64,000 nucleotides of DNA from Oscillospiraceae bacterium (GTDB lineage Bacteria > Bacillota > Clostridia > Oscillospirales > CAG-272). Positions 1 through 9,574 of this stretch are shown one piece after another. The translations under genes were made by a program, and so were the position numbers. Below the pieces are notes generated by a model. That model had not been told where the DNA came from. It saw nothing but the letters and a program-made list of their open reading frames with translations, and ran no database searches. How positions within the stretch are numbered: position 1 is the first letter of the stretch; each line of letters starts with the position of its first letter. The stretch spans positions 1-64,000 of the forward strand of contig SVSP01000004.1 of assembly GCA_015064255.1 (NCBI GenBank). Reading direction: 5' to 3'.

Positions 1-165
1 TTCAACTTCTTCTCTCGTTCTTGATGACGAATACGGATTATCTGTGGAAATGAAATAATATTGTTCTATATCCATGTGCTTGAAGTTTAATTCTTTGGCA
101 AGCGCACCGGCAAGTGTTGTTTTACCGTTTCCATTTAGTCCACATACACATATTCCACACTTCAT
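1..165 (-). CDS. Partial P-loop nucleoside/nucleotide kinase-like protein (N-terminus only, runs off window start)
   Basis: Reverse complement from ATG at 165 reads MKCGICVCGLNGNGKTTLAGALAKELNFKHMDIEQYYF..., Walker A-like GLNGNGKTT; no stop before the window edge. Confidence 0.6.
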   Translation of the reverse strand, partial: MKCGICVCGLNGNGKTTLAGALAKELNFKHMDIEQYYFISTDNPYSSSRTREEVE

Positions 166-336
166 ATACCGCCTCCGTATTTATCGCCAGTTTCGCATTT
201 GTTTTACAAATGCATCGGGCTATGCCCACACCCTTATTATAGCACAAAAACCGCAGAAAATCAATCTGCGGTTTCTGCACTTTTGTGATTTCTCCGTTAA
301 GAACAACAGAGAAATGAAAAACTGTTTTTTTACAAA

Positions 337-792
337 TTATGATTTTTTTCTTTTGCGGATTACCGAGGTCAATACAGCGACTATCATAACGACAAACATA
401 AGTGCTGCCAAAATATAAAACATCGGTCCGTAATTTACCTGGGAAGCCGAGCAAATCTCACATTTGCGCGTTTCTTTTATGATAATAAACCAATCGCGAA
501 ATTCTTTGTTCCAAGTATGCTCGTCGGCAACTCCCTTGTTACCGCATTCGGGACATTCAAGCCAGTGCACATCGTTGTCCTTTTTAAAAGGCTCCGAGTC
601 TTGCTTGTAGCCGCACTGCGCACATTCAAACCAATGCTCCTCACCGTCGTCTTTCGGAATTTCCGAGGCTTCCGAGTAAGAATAATCTTCGTATCCGACT
701 ATCTCATCAGAAGCATACGACGGTAATAACAAAGTCAAAAGCATCGTAAAAGCAAAAATAACGATAAGTATAAGAGAAAGTCTTTTTCTCAT
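337..792 (-). CDS. Secreted/membrane protein with extracytoplasmic CxxC zinc-ribbon-like motifs and C-terminal TM
   Basis: N-terminal signal sequence, repeated HWFECAQCG / HWLECPECG / CEICSA motifs, C-terminal TM followed by RKRKKS. Confidence 0.65.
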   Translation of the reverse strand: MRKRLSLILIVIFAFTMLLTLLLPSYASDEIVGYEDYSYSEASEIPKDDGEEHWFECAQCGYKQDSEPFKKDNDVHWLECPECGNKGVADEHTWNKEFRDWFIIIKETRKCEICSASQVNYGPMFYILAALMFVVMIVAVLTSVIRKRKKS

Positions 793-871
793 AATATATT
801 TTACTCCTAAAAAGTCTGTAATTATATGGCATCGCCGTTGGCGTCAAAGAGGGGGAGCTTTTCAAGATAGA

Positions 872-1378
872 TTATATCGTCGCGGTCAGCGCCTCGCCCT
901 CTGCAAGAATAGCCATACGTCCGACAATTTCCGCGCCTGTAGCGTTCACAAGTGCTTCAAGCGATTTGAGCGATTCTCCTGTAGAAATAACGTCGTCAAC
1001 GATAAGAACACGCTTGCCGCACATCATTTTAGCATCTGCACCGTCGATATAAAGGTGCTGTGTGCGTGCTGTTGTTATAGAGTTCACTTCAACGTCAAGA
1101 ACGTCGCTCATATAAAGCTTTGTGGACTTTCTTGCAACAACGTACTTTGCGTCCTTGTTCTGACGGGCCATTTCGTGAGCAAGCGGAATGCCTTTCGATT
1201 CTGCGGAAAGGATGTAGTCGTATTCGGGAGCCTTTTTCAGAAGAGCTTCCGCAGCTTTTTCTGTAAGCTCGGGATCACCGATGATAACAAAAGCACCGAT
1301 ATAAAGCTTTTCGTTAAGGGGGCAGAGCTTAAGCTCTCTTTTAACGCCTGCGATGGTAATAGGATAGAATTCTTTCAT
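872..1378 (-). CDS. Phosphoribosyltransferase family protein (adenine/xanthine PRT-like)
   Basis: PRPP-binding motif VLIVDDVISTGESL. Confidence 0.85.
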   Translation of the reverse strand: MKEFYPITIAGVKRELKLCPLNEKLYIGAFVIIGDPELTEKAAEALLKKAPEYDYILSAESKGIPLAHEMARQNKDAKYVVARKSTKLYMSDVLDVEVNSITTARTQHLYIDGADAKMMCGKRVLIVDDVISTGESLKSLEALVNATGAEIVGRMAILAEGEALTATI

Positions 1379-1416
1379 TACATTTTCTCCTTGTCAAACT
1401 GTGTATTAATTATATT

Positions 1417-2109
1417 TTATCTTAAAAGACCGTATTTCGCAAAAATTTCTTTATAGCTTAAGTAATTTAAGATCTCAAGGTCAACTTTTACGCTGTCATC
1501 TATCGGAGAGGGAAGATCCTCTTCGCGAACGGCGATAACAGCGAGCGCTCCTGCTGCGTTGGCGGCTTTGAAACCGCTTCCGGCGTCCTCAAAAACGATA
1601 CATTCCGACGGATCGAGCCCCATTTTATTTGCGGCGGTGATGTAAACGTCGGGCTCGGGTTTGCCCTTGATGATACCGTCGGCGTATGTAATATTGTTAA
1701 AATTAAACCATTTGCTTATACCGAGCTCACTAAGGTAAAATTCAACGTTTCTGAGGTCCGAGCCTGTTGCAAGCGCGTACGGAATCTTGTTATCCAACAG
1801 ATAGTCGAGCATTTCGGGCGCACCGTGTACGAGATGCATAAATTCGGGATGCTCCACGCAGTAAGCGATGTATTTGTCTTCCTTGGAATTAGCAAAAGCG
1901 CGTACAGCCTCGTCAGTTGCATTTGGATCAAAAAATTCTCTGTAGACCGTGGAATTCGGCTTTCCGAATACGTTTTTTATTAAATAATGATCGTCGGGAA
2001 CAGGCTTTCCCGCTTCCTCAAGCTTTTCTTTAAAAGCCTTTATGTGAAATTTTGTGTCAAAAAAAAGAGTTCCGTTAAAATCGAAAATTACGCCCTTTGC
2101 AGTTTTCAT
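1417..2109 (-). CDS. HAD-superfamily hydrolase (beta-phosphoglucomutase-like)
   Basis: DFNGTLFFDT motif I, ATGSD motif II, KPEPDVY...FEDAGSG motifs. Confidence 0.85.
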   Translation of the reverse strand: MKTAKGVIFDFNGTLFFDTKFHIKAFKEKLEEAGKPVPDDHYLIKNVFGKPNSTVYREFFDPNATDEAVRAFANSKEDKYIAYCVEHPEFMHLVHGAPEMLDYLLDNKIPYALATGSDLRNVEFYLSELGISKWFNFNNITYADGIIKGKPEPDVYITAANKMGLDPSECIVFEDAGSGFKAANAAGALAVIAVREEDLPSPIDDSVKVDLEILNYLSYKEIFAKYGLLR

Positions 2110-2321
2110 ATGAAATGTCCTTTGTGAGTTTTATATATAAAAATTATATCACTTAAAATGCAAAAAGTCAATAATAAAAGGAAAAAGAGAAAATAAAAAT
2201 AACAAGTAGGACACCGTTTTCAAAATTGCACAAAAAAATATCATAAAATCCATCCTACTTTGTGAAAAAGAGCATTGACAAATCGTGCCTGTTGTGGTAT
2301 TATAATGGAGCAGTTCGAAAT

Positions 2322-2392
2322 GCGGGTGTAGCTCAGTGGTAGAGCTCCAGCCTTCCAAGCTGGCTATGTGGGTTCGATTCCCATCACCCGCT
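2322..2392 (+). tRNA. tRNA-Gly (anticodon TCC)
   Basis: Cloverleaf gcgggtgtagctcagtggtagagc..ccttccaagctgg..ggttcgattcccatcacccgct; TTGACA-N17-TATTAT upstream. Confidence 0.95.
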
Positions 2393-2453
2393 TAATAAAA
2401 CGGTCTGAAAAGACTAAGAGCCGCACCATTTGTGCGGCTTAAATTTTGAATAT

Positions 2454-2527
2454 GTACCCTTAGCTCAGCAGGATAGAGCAACTGCCTTCTAAGCAGTAGG
2501 TCGAGGGTTCGAATCCCCCAGGGTACG
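2454..2527 (+). tRNA. tRNA-Arg (anticodon TCT)
   Basis: gtacccttagctcagcaggatagagcaactgccttctaagcagtaggtcgagggttcgaatcccccagggtacg. Confidence 0.95.
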
Positions 2528-2532
2528 TGGAA

Positions 2533-2566
2533 AAGACAAGCTTCGTCGGAGGCTTGTCTTTTTTTT
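2533..2566 (+). terminator. Intrinsic terminator after tRNA-Arg
   Basis: AAGACAAGC...GCTTGTCTT stem then T-run. Confidence 0.85.
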
Positions 2567-2734
2567 ATCTTCACTTTTTCAGCACCGATTTCGGTGCTTT
2601 TTTTATTATTCTCGACAAATCGCAAAAAATATGTTATAATATAAAAAACTTCACGAAACCATTACACATTTTCAATTTTTTCGGTACTATTATTTATGAA
2701 GGACCTTCAAAGTATGTCGGAAAGGAGGCAAGTT

Positions 2735-3331
2735 ATGGAACTTCAAACAAAGCAAAACGTGAAATTCCCGATGGACGATAATGGTATAATAGAGCTTTAC
2801 TTCGCGCGCGATGAAAAAGCAATAGAGGAAACCGACTTAAAGTATGGAAAATATCTTTTTACAGTTGCGTATAATCTTTTAAGCGACAGACTCGACTGCG
2901 AAGAATGTATTAACGATACGTATGTCGGCGCGTGGAACGCTATGCCGCCCGAAAGACCGGATTTTCTGAAAGCATTTCTTACCGTTATCACACGAAGAAT
3001 TGCGGTAAAACGCTATCACAGCAAACTGAAAAAGAGCAATATTCCGTCAGAAATGACACTGTCTTTGTCAGAGCTTGAAGATTTTGTATCGGGTGATGAA
3101 GAGGTAAGCGAAGCGTTTGATGCAGAGCGTCTCGGAAAGGTTATTACGGATTTTGTATCTTCGCTCCCCGAGCGCAGACAGTTTATATTTATGAGCAGAT
3201 ACTACGCATCAGAGCCTATTGACAAGATCGCGAGCCTTCTCAGCCTGAGCCGTTCTATGATAAATAAAGAGCTTGCCGCCATTAGAAGCAGTTTAAAGGA
3301 AAAACTTGAAAGTGAGGGTTATTTGGTATGA
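2735..3331 (+). CDS. RNA polymerase sigma-70 family (ECF-type) sigma factor
   Basis: AAAGGAGG RBS before ATG 2735; sigma region 2/4 architecture with C-terminal HTH (SEPIDKIASLLSLSRSMINKELAAIRSSLKEKLESEG). Confidence 0.85.
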   Translation: MELQTKQNVKFPMDDNGIIELYFARDEKAIEETDLKYGKYLFTVAYNLLSDRLDCEECINDTYVGAWNAMPPERPDFLKAFLTVITRRIAVKRYHSKLKKSNIPSEMTLSLSELEDFVSGDEEVSEAFDAERLGKVITDFVSSLPERRQFIFMSRYYASEPIDKIASLLSLSRSMINKELAAIRSSLKEKLESEGYLV

Positions 3332-4650
3332 AAAAAGAAGAATGGAACGAAGGTTTAAATAATATCGACAGCGACCTTGTGAAAAAATACGTTGAAGAAA
3401 AAGATAAACTAACCGTTAAGAAAAAGAGGAAAAACGTGCTTGTCCGCATCGTTTCGGCTGCCGCGTGTTTTGCACTGATATTAAGCGCGATCATCGTTGT
3501 GCCGATGCTTACAGGGGATAATATTCCCGTTGATATTCCCGTTTGGGATGATGCTAAGTATTCGGCAACGGATATTTCCAAGTTGTTTGATACACAAAAA
3601 GAAGCCATTGCAACAAACGCTTACGTTAAACGCTATGTGTCCGACTCGAAATACTTGTATATTGATGAAATACCAAGTGAAGAATATTTAAGTATTTATC
3701 AGTTTAACGTTCAAAAAAGACCATTAAAAAAGAATGAATTTAAGGATTTCATAGATACTTATCTCCCAGGTATAGCAGATTCTTTGAACATCAATGTTCC
3801 AAAATACGAAATTAAGAAAGAAGATGAAGTTTATTTTAGAGTTCATATAGAAAGCGGTTCTTATAGTATGAATATGAGTCAAACCGAAATCAAGCATCGT
3901 TTTTCGTTATATTCTAGCAGCAAAAGTGATAGAAAGATGATTTTAGACGGAGAGACGGTACAGATAGATCAGAGAATGTCAGATGAAGAAATTATAAATT
4001 CCTTGAAATCTGTCAAAAATAAGCTTTTTGACATCTTTAACGTGTCTTTTTCCGATGCAAAAGTTATCAGATATTTTGATTATTATTCTGAATACGGTGC
4101 GACAAATGTAATGATTTACTTTTATGATGAAAGCGCCAATCCAATAAACTCGTTAAGGACACAGCCCATTTCTGATTATATATGTATCAGTTTTGATAAT
4201 TTCGCCAATTATGAGGGCGATATTGTAAGCGACAGTATTTTGACGGTTGCAGATATTGAATTCATTAAAACGCGAGTCGATATAAGCAAAGAATATGAAG
4301 TTATCGGAGAAGCAAAAAAAATATCACTCGAAGATGCGGAAACACTGTTATACAACGGCTATGTCTTCGGCGGACATTCCTGTCCTCTGTGTATGGCAGC
4401 GCAAGAGAAAATAAGCTTTGACAACTACGATTTTGTTGACGTTGAATATGTGTTTGGGAGTGATTATTCTACAAACAATCCGACCAAGGGAATTCCGTTT
4501 TATGCTTTTTATAAGAAGATCGGAACTACCAAGAACGGAAATATTTGCTACGCCAAGACCTACGTTGCGGCAATAGAGGTTAGCGGATATAAAGAATATT
4601 TTGAAAGCCAAAAGGACAGTCATAAGAATACAAACGAATATTTTGATTGA
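3328..4650 (+). CDS. Membrane-anchored protein, probable anti-sigma factor partner with large extracytoplasmic domain
   Basis: ATGA overlap with sigma gene; cytosolic N-terminus, one TM (VRIVSAAACFALILSAIIVVPML), extracytoplasmic region with HSCPLCM motif. Confidence 0.65.
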   Translation: MKKEEWNEGLNNIDSDLVKKYVEEKDKLTVKKKRKNVLVRIVSAAACFALILSAIIVVPMLTGDNIPVDIPVWDDAKYSATDISKLFDTQKEAIATNAYVKRYVSDSKYLYIDEIPSEEYLSIYQFNVQKRPLKKNEFKDFIDTYLPGIADSLNINVPKYEIKKEDEVYFRVHIESGSYSMNMSQTEIKHRFSLYSSSKSDRKMILDGETVQIDQRMSDEEIINSLKSVKNKLFDIFNVSFSDAKVIRYFDYYSEYGATNVMIYFYDESANPINSLRTQPISDYICISFDNFANYEGDIVSDSILTVADIEFIKTRVDISKEYEVIGEAKKISLEDAETLLYNGYVFGGHSCPLCMAAQEKISFDNYDFVDVEYVFGSDYSTNNPTKGIPFYAFYKKIGTTKNGNICYAKTYVAAIEVSGYKEYFESQKDSHKNTNEYFD

Positions 4651-4655
4651 TATAA

Positions 4656-4690
4656 TAACAGCGAGTGCCGAAACACTCGCTGTTATCTTT
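4656..4690 (+). terminator. Intrinsic terminator
   Basis: AACAGCGAGTG ccgaaa CACTCGCTGTT then ATCTTTT. Confidence 0.8.
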
Positions 4691-4699
4691 TAATAAAAG

Positions 4700-5383
4700 C
4701 TACACCCCATACTTCACCTTTATCCTCTCAAGCTTTTCGCCAAAGGGCTTTGAAAGTATCAAAAGGAAGATAAAATTCGATACCGAATACAGGATAGTAT
4801 GAGGAATAGCGGTAATGAACGATGCTGTAAAGAACTGAAAGTTCAAAGTATCGCTGTACGAAAGTACTGTCCATACGTCCATAATGACAGAGAAAATTAT
4901 TCCCGAAATCACGCCGAAGATAAGTAAAAACACCTTGCTCGATTTAAGAGGCTTTGCTAAAAATCCGGCTAAAAGTCCGAGAAGTCCCCACGCGAGCATC
5001 TGAAAAGGTGTCCAAGGTCCTTGACCGAAATAAAAATTCGATAACAGAGCAGAAAGCGAGCCTACCATAAAACCCGACTCTCCGCCGAGATACATAGCGG
5101 AAATAACGGTAAGCGCGGTAACGGGCTTGAAAAAGGGAATAAACCGTCCGACTACCGAAAGAGCTATCATTATAGAAACGAGTATAAGCCTGCGCGTGCC
5201 AGTTTTTTTCTTTTCAAATCCTGTGATAAACAGACAAACGGTGAGAAGCGCGATACAAAACGAGATAAAAATGTATTTTTTACTGTCTAAAAGAGAAATG
5301 CCTACCCAAATTACAGCAGGAATTAAGATAAACGGAATAATAAATCCGAGTATCTTCCGCAGAAGTTCGTTTTTTATTATCAT
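4700..5383 (-). CDS. ECF transporter S component (vitamin-type; predicted cobalamin substrate from context)
   Basis: Hydrophobic multi-TM protein starting MIIKNELLRKILGF; GRFIPFFKPVTALTVISAMYLGGESGFMVGSLSALLSNFYFGQGPWTPFQMLAWGLLGLLAG typical of S components; ATG overlaps ATPase stop; the longer 5581 start lies inside the ATPase gene and is rejected. Confidence 0.85.
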   Translation of the reverse strand: MIIKNELLRKILGFIIPFILIPAVIWVGISLLDSKKYIFISFCIALLTVCLFITGFEKKKTGTRRLILVSIMIALSVVGRFIPFFKPVTALTVISAMYLGGESGFMVGSLSALLSNFYFGQGPWTPFQMLAWGLLGLLAGFLAKPLKSSKVFLLIFGVISGIIFSVIMDVWTVLSYSDTLNFQFFTASFITAIPHTILYSVSNFIFLLILSKPFGEKLERIKVKYGV

Positions 5384-7011
5384 AACTGCTTCTCCTCGGA
5401 CTTCTTTCCGTTCAGAGCGCAAAGCTCTGCAATATCCTCGACGGTTACGGCATAATCGAAATAACCCTTTGACATTCTTGAAGCGGCTGTGGTGTAAAAT
5501 TTGTTTTTGGAGAAGAATTCTCTCGGTGTGCCGACAGATACTATATCGCCTCTGAAAAAGAGAGCGCAGCGGTCGGCACAAAGGGAAGCGAATTCGACGT
5601 CGTGAGTTACGATAAGAACGCTTATTCCGCTTGCCTTGAGATTTTTTATTACTTCGAGCAAAATCTGCTTTTTGTGCGCGTCAAGACCTTTCGTCGGCTC
5701 GTCCATAAGTATAAGACGCGGCTCAGTAGAGAGTACCTTAGCAAGAGCAACGAGTTGCTGCTCACCGCCCGAAATGTCATAAGGATGCTTGTCAAGAAGC
5801 TGCGAAAGATCGAAGGGAAGAGTATTTATATCTGTTTTGGAGTCTTCGAGCTCCTCGCGTACGGTGTTTCGCAGAAATACGCTCTGGACGTCCTGCGGCA
5901 GAAGCGTAAGACAGTTTGTGTAAAGAGTCTGCGCGGGATAGTCCTTCAGTTTTTTGCCGAAAACTTTTATTTCACCGCTGTAAATTTTGCGAAGACCTGC
6001 CGCGCACGAAAGAGATGTAGTTTTTCCCGAGCCGTTTCCGCCGAGAATACAAAACACCTCATTTTCATATACCGAAAAGCTGAGCCCCTTAAGAATGTCG
6101 GGGAGATTTCTCTCGTAGCGGAAATATACGTTTTTAAATTCAAGAGCTTTTTTGTCGCCGTGTGCATATTCTTTTTCATCAAGTGCGCGCAGTCTGTTTT
6201 TGTAATTGCTTTCGATAAAGCCTCTGCCGTCCTTTACTGTAAGAGGGCAAACTCCCTTTTCGCCGAGCATATGATAAAGTCTGACAGAGGTCGGCATAGA
6301 CAAAAGGAGCTTGCTGCCACGGTCAAGCTTTGCCGTAATTTCGGCAGGATCCCCGTTTTCAATAAGAATTCCGTTTTCCATAACCATAAGCCTGTCGCAC
6401 ATCGGGATAAGCTCTTCAAGACGGTGCTCGGCAATTATGACCGTGAGTGAAAAATCGCGGCTGAGCTTTTTGAGCGTTGCAAGAAAATCGGAGGTCGCAA
6501 TAGGGTCGAGCTGTGAGGTCGGCTCGTCAAGAATGAGAATATCGGGGTCGCTTATCATCACCGAAGCGAGATTGAGAAGTTGCTTCTGACCGCCCGAAAG
6601 AGTAGAAACGTCGCGGTCGTACCAATCCTCAATACCGAAATAAGATGCCATTTCTGCGACACGGCGGGCAATTACGTTTTGCTCAAGTCCCGAGTTTTCA
6701 AGTCCGAAGGCAAGCTCGGAATAGACCTTGTCGGTAACTATCTGCTCGTCGGGATGCTGTGTTACAAAACCGATGCGCTCGGACGGTATTTCCGAAATGG
6801 GTGTGTTTTCGATGAAAATTTCACCGCTTTCCTCGCCGTTTGGGGATATTTCGCGCTTTAAAAGCCTTAAAAATGTCGACTTGCCGCTTCCCGTTGCACC
6901 GCAGAGTACCGTAAAATCGCCCGAATTTACAGAGCAAGACAGATTATTTACCGCGCTTTTTTTGCAATTAGGATATGTAAAAGTCAGATTTTTGACTGTA
7001 AGTAGCTCCAT
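5380..7011 (-). CDS. ECF transporter fused A1-A2 ATPase
   Basis: Two ABC domains: GATGSGKST...LSGGQKQLLNLAS...ILILDEPTSQLD and GGNGSGKTT...ISGGEQQLVALAK...LILMDEPTKGLD. Confidence 0.93.
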   Translation of the reverse strand: MELLTVKNLTFTYPNCKKSAVNNLSCSVNSGDFTVLCGATGSGKSTFLRLLKREISPNGEESGEIFIENTPISEIPSERIGFVTQHPDEQIVTDKVYSELAFGLENSGLEQNVIARRVAEMASYFGIEDWYDRDVSTLSGGQKQLLNLASVMISDPDILILDEPTSQLDPIATSDFLATLKKLSRDFSLTVIIAEHRLEELIPMCDRLMVMENGILIENGDPAEITAKLDRGSKLLLSMPTSVRLYHMLGEKGVCPLTVKDGRGFIESNYKNRLRALDEKEYAHGDKKALEFKNVYFRYERNLPDILKGLSFSVYENEVFCILGGNGSGKTTSLSCAAGLRKIYSGEIKVFGKKLKDYPAQTLYTNCLTLLPQDVQSVFLRNTVREELEDSKTDINTLPFDLSQLLDKHPYDISGGEQQLVALAKVLSTEPRLILMDEPTKGLDAHKKQILLEVIKNLKASGISVLIVTHDVEFASLCADRCALFFRGDIVSVGTPREFFSKNKFYTTAASRMSKGYFDYAVTVEDIAELCALNGKKSEEKQL

Positions 7012-7862
7012 TTTAATTTTTCTCCGATCTCGTTAAATGTAGGAAGAAGTGATAAAATTCCGTAGGAAATATATGCCGAAATACTGAAAAGGTTCAGATC
7101 GTCAAGCTTTATAGTAGGATAAAACACAAAATCAAGCTTGCTGAGGAAAATAAAGGTCAAGGTAACTGCCGAGCATAAAAGAGTAACAGATAAAATTATA
7201 ATGTCGGCTGATCTGAACTTAAAAAGGGAATAGTGCGTGCGCCTCTGTTTTCCGTATCCGCGCGCTTCCATACTGTTTGCGGTTATGATTCCGTTTTCGA
7301 GAGCCCACGTTATCAGGATCGAAAAGACACGCAGATCGCATTTTATCTTGTCGAGAAGATTGTCATCCTTGTAAAGACCGAGTGCCCTTTGGCTGTCAAC
7401 GATTTTTCTTGTGCGCTCTTTGAACAGAGCTATGTATCTTATTCCCATCGAGAGTATAAGCGCGACTTTGGGCGAGAGCTTACCGAATACGTATAAAAGT
7501 CGGTCCCTTGTCATAATCGAGCTGAATATTTTGAACAGATATAGCACGGTAACGATGATTCCGGCGCTGACTGCACCGAAGACAGTAGCTTCAAGAGTTA
7601 TCGGTGAATCGTTTATAAAAAACAAAACCGTTCTTCCGTTGTGGGAAGTGAGCGGATTTATAAGCGTAAGTATGATAAAAATAATAAAGAAAAATAAATG
7701 AGTTTTCAGAGTGTTTTCTCTGTTTCTTATAAGAAAGTAAGATACAGCACCTACAAAAGCAGTAAGGAGAAGAATAGGATTTTGTGAAAACATAATTATA
7801 GAGCTTGTAAGCAAAAAATATAAAGCAACAACTATCGGGTTGTAATTTTCAAACGATCTCAT
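6984..7862 (-). CDS. ECF transporter T component
   Basis: Multi-TM with NSMEARGYG coupling motif; overlaps ATPase gene start. Confidence 0.9.
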   Translation of the reverse strand: MRSFENYNPIVVALYFLLTSSIIMFSQNPILLLTAFVGAVSYFLIRNRENTLKTHLFFFIIFIILTLINPLTSHNGRTVLFFINDSPITLEATVFGAVSAGIIVTVLYLFKIFSSIMTRDRLLYVFGKLSPKVALILSMGIRYIALFKERTRKIVDSQRALGLYKDDNLLDKIKCDLRVFSILITWALENGIITANSMEARGYGKQRRTHYSLFKFRSADIIILSVTLLCSAVTLTFIFLSKLDFVFYPTIKLDDLNLFSISAYISYGILSLLPTFNEIGEKLKWSYLQSKI

Positions 7863-7904
7863 TTTCTTCTCCTTTCTTTGTTTTTTGTTTCTTTCGGTGA
7901 ATAT

Positions 7905-9569
7905 TTACCCGCCGTAATCTCCGAGAGTCAGCGTGTAATTCCATTCTATAACATCTCCGTCGCTAAGCTTGTATTCACTTGCCCCAACAGACGGAGTTTT
8001 TCCGTTTACGGTATAAGTCCACCCCGAAAGATCACCGAAATCAAATTCGTAGATGTAATTTATACCCGAAATATATGCCATAGAGTCGCTTCCGTTGTTT
8101 TCAAACTGAATCTTGTACTTCTTCGAGGCTTCAACGAGAATAGAATATACGCTGTCGCCATCCTCAATGTCAAACGCGGTCGTATCAAGAATGATTCCGT
8201 CGCTCGGTATGTGCTCAGCCAAGCCGGCAATTTTTTCACAGCTTATTTTGACAGTCACGCTTCCGATGATATTTTCTTTCGTTTCGCCGCTGTCGCTGTA
8301 ATAATCGTCAGCTGATTTTATATCTGTAAAATAGACCGCAGCAGATAAGATCACAGCAATAAGCAGTGCTGAAATGAGCTTTTTACAGTTCATTCGCTTT
8401 TTTAGAAGCAAAATAAGACATATCAAAGCGGTTATAACGGCTATTGCAAGTATTACCCATAATTTGTAGCTGAAAGACGGGGCGTTTTCCTTCTGATCGT
8501 TACCTTCGCCTTTGTTTCCATCATTGCTACCGCCGATATTTTCTTCGGGCGGTGCAGTAGAGGGAGGGACCTCGGACGGCGGATCTTCGACAGGTAGATC
8601 TTCGTTATTCTCGGATTTGTCAAGACTGTAAAAAGCGTTTTCGCCGTTTATCAGACGAAGATAGGAAATTACACCGCAAAGCACCTGAATAGTTGCATTT
8701 TCGTTTGATTTTTCGCCCTCGATATGAGAAAAACTGCCGTCATCAAGTTTGAATTTTTCTATTCCGTCAAAAAGTGAATTCCCGTTTTTTATAAATCGGC
8801 TGTCGTTTGCGCAGTCTATGCCGAGCGAAGACAGAGCAATAAGAACCTGAACGGTGCTTTCGGAATTTGACACTCCGTAGCTTGCGAAAGTTCCGTCTGC
8901 AAGCTGTTTTTCGGAGAGTAGGGAAAGCGCTTCGTCGATGGCAGATTTGACGTTTTCGTTACTGTCAATAAAAGGCACCAACGCCTGCACGGTCATAGCC
9001 GTAGCATCCACGTCGCCGTACTGTCCCGTAATTGCCCAGCCTCCGTCATCGCATTGAAGTCCGAGCAGCTTATTTACGATATCCGATGACGAATATTCGT
9101 TGCTCACGTAGCCGTTATTCAAAAGATGAAGTCCGAATACCCAGCTCATAAGACCTTGCTTGCCGATAGAATCATCAAGAGTCGCGGATATATATTCGTG
9201 CGAGCTTTCTATCGCGGCAAGGGTAAGCGCATATTTTAGCCGCGAAGACGCTGAGCGAACAGTGTTATTTTCAAGATATGAGGTAAGTGAAGCCTCATAT
9301 CTTGAAAAATCATAGCTTCCGTACTGCGAAAGCGCAAGTATATACCATTCTGCACCCTGTGAGGCGTTTTCGGAAAATTTGCCGTCGATCAGACTCTGTA
9401 CAGAGTTGCTTTCGCTGTCGGCATCGTGATAGGAGAGAATACCGTCCAAAATATTCTCGGCTCTTTCTGCGAAATTATCGGAAGAATTCTCTCCGTAGCA
9501 GGGTACAGACGATAATATTAAAATAAAAGTGAGACAGTATATTAATATTGCGGAAAATTTAGATACCAT
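7905..9569 (-). CDS. Transcobalamin/intrinsic-factor-like membrane protein: alpha/alpha prenyltransferase-type repeats + internal TM hairpin + C-terminal DUF4430 (transcobalamin-like C) domain
   Basis: Signal peptide; repeats LLGLQCDDGGWAI..GDVDATAMTVQAL, LADGTFASYGVSNSESTVQVLIAL, LDDGSFSHIEGEKSNENATIQVL; P-rich linker; two TM stretches; DUF4430 signature SGWTYTVNGKTPSVGASEYKLSDGDVIEWNYT. Confidence 0.8.
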   Translation of the reverse strand: MVSKFSAILIYCLTFILILSSVPCYGENSSDNFAERAENILDGILSYHDADSESNSVQSLIDGKFSENASQGAEWYILALSQYGSYDFSRYEASLTSYLENNTVRSASSRLKYALTLAAIESSHEYISATLDDSIGKQGLMSWVFGLHLLNNGYVSNEYSSSDIVNKLLGLQCDDGGWAITGQYGDVDATAMTVQALVPFIDSNENVKSAIDEALSLLSEKQLADGTFASYGVSNSESTVQVLIALSSLGIDCANDSRFIKNGNSLFDGIEKFKLDDGSFSHIEGEKSNENATIQVLCGVISYLRLINGENAFYSLDKSENNEDLPVEDPPSEVPPSTAPPEENIGGSNDGNKGEGNDQKENAPSFSYKLWVILAIAVITALICLILLLKKRMNCKKLISALLIAVILSAAVYFTDIKSADDYYSDSGETKENIIGSVTVKISCEKIAGLAEHIPSDGIILDTTAFDIEDGDSVYSILVEASKKYKIQFENNGSDSMAYISGINYIYEFDFGDLSGWTYTVNGKTPSVGASEYKLSDGDVIEWNYTLTLGDYGG

Positions 9570-9574
9570 TTGTT

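Noticed and set aside
2419-2441. AGCCGCAC/GTGCGGCT hairpin between tRNA-Gly and tRNA-Arg as a regulatory element
   Set aside because: Explained as a short terminator or processing hairpin between tRNA genes; poor T-tract, nothing unusual
5384-5581. N-terminal extension of the ECF S-component ORF (start 5581)
   Set aside because: Lies within the ATPase gene and encodes an Arg-rich non-hydrophobic stretch; ATG at 5383 with RBS is the natural start
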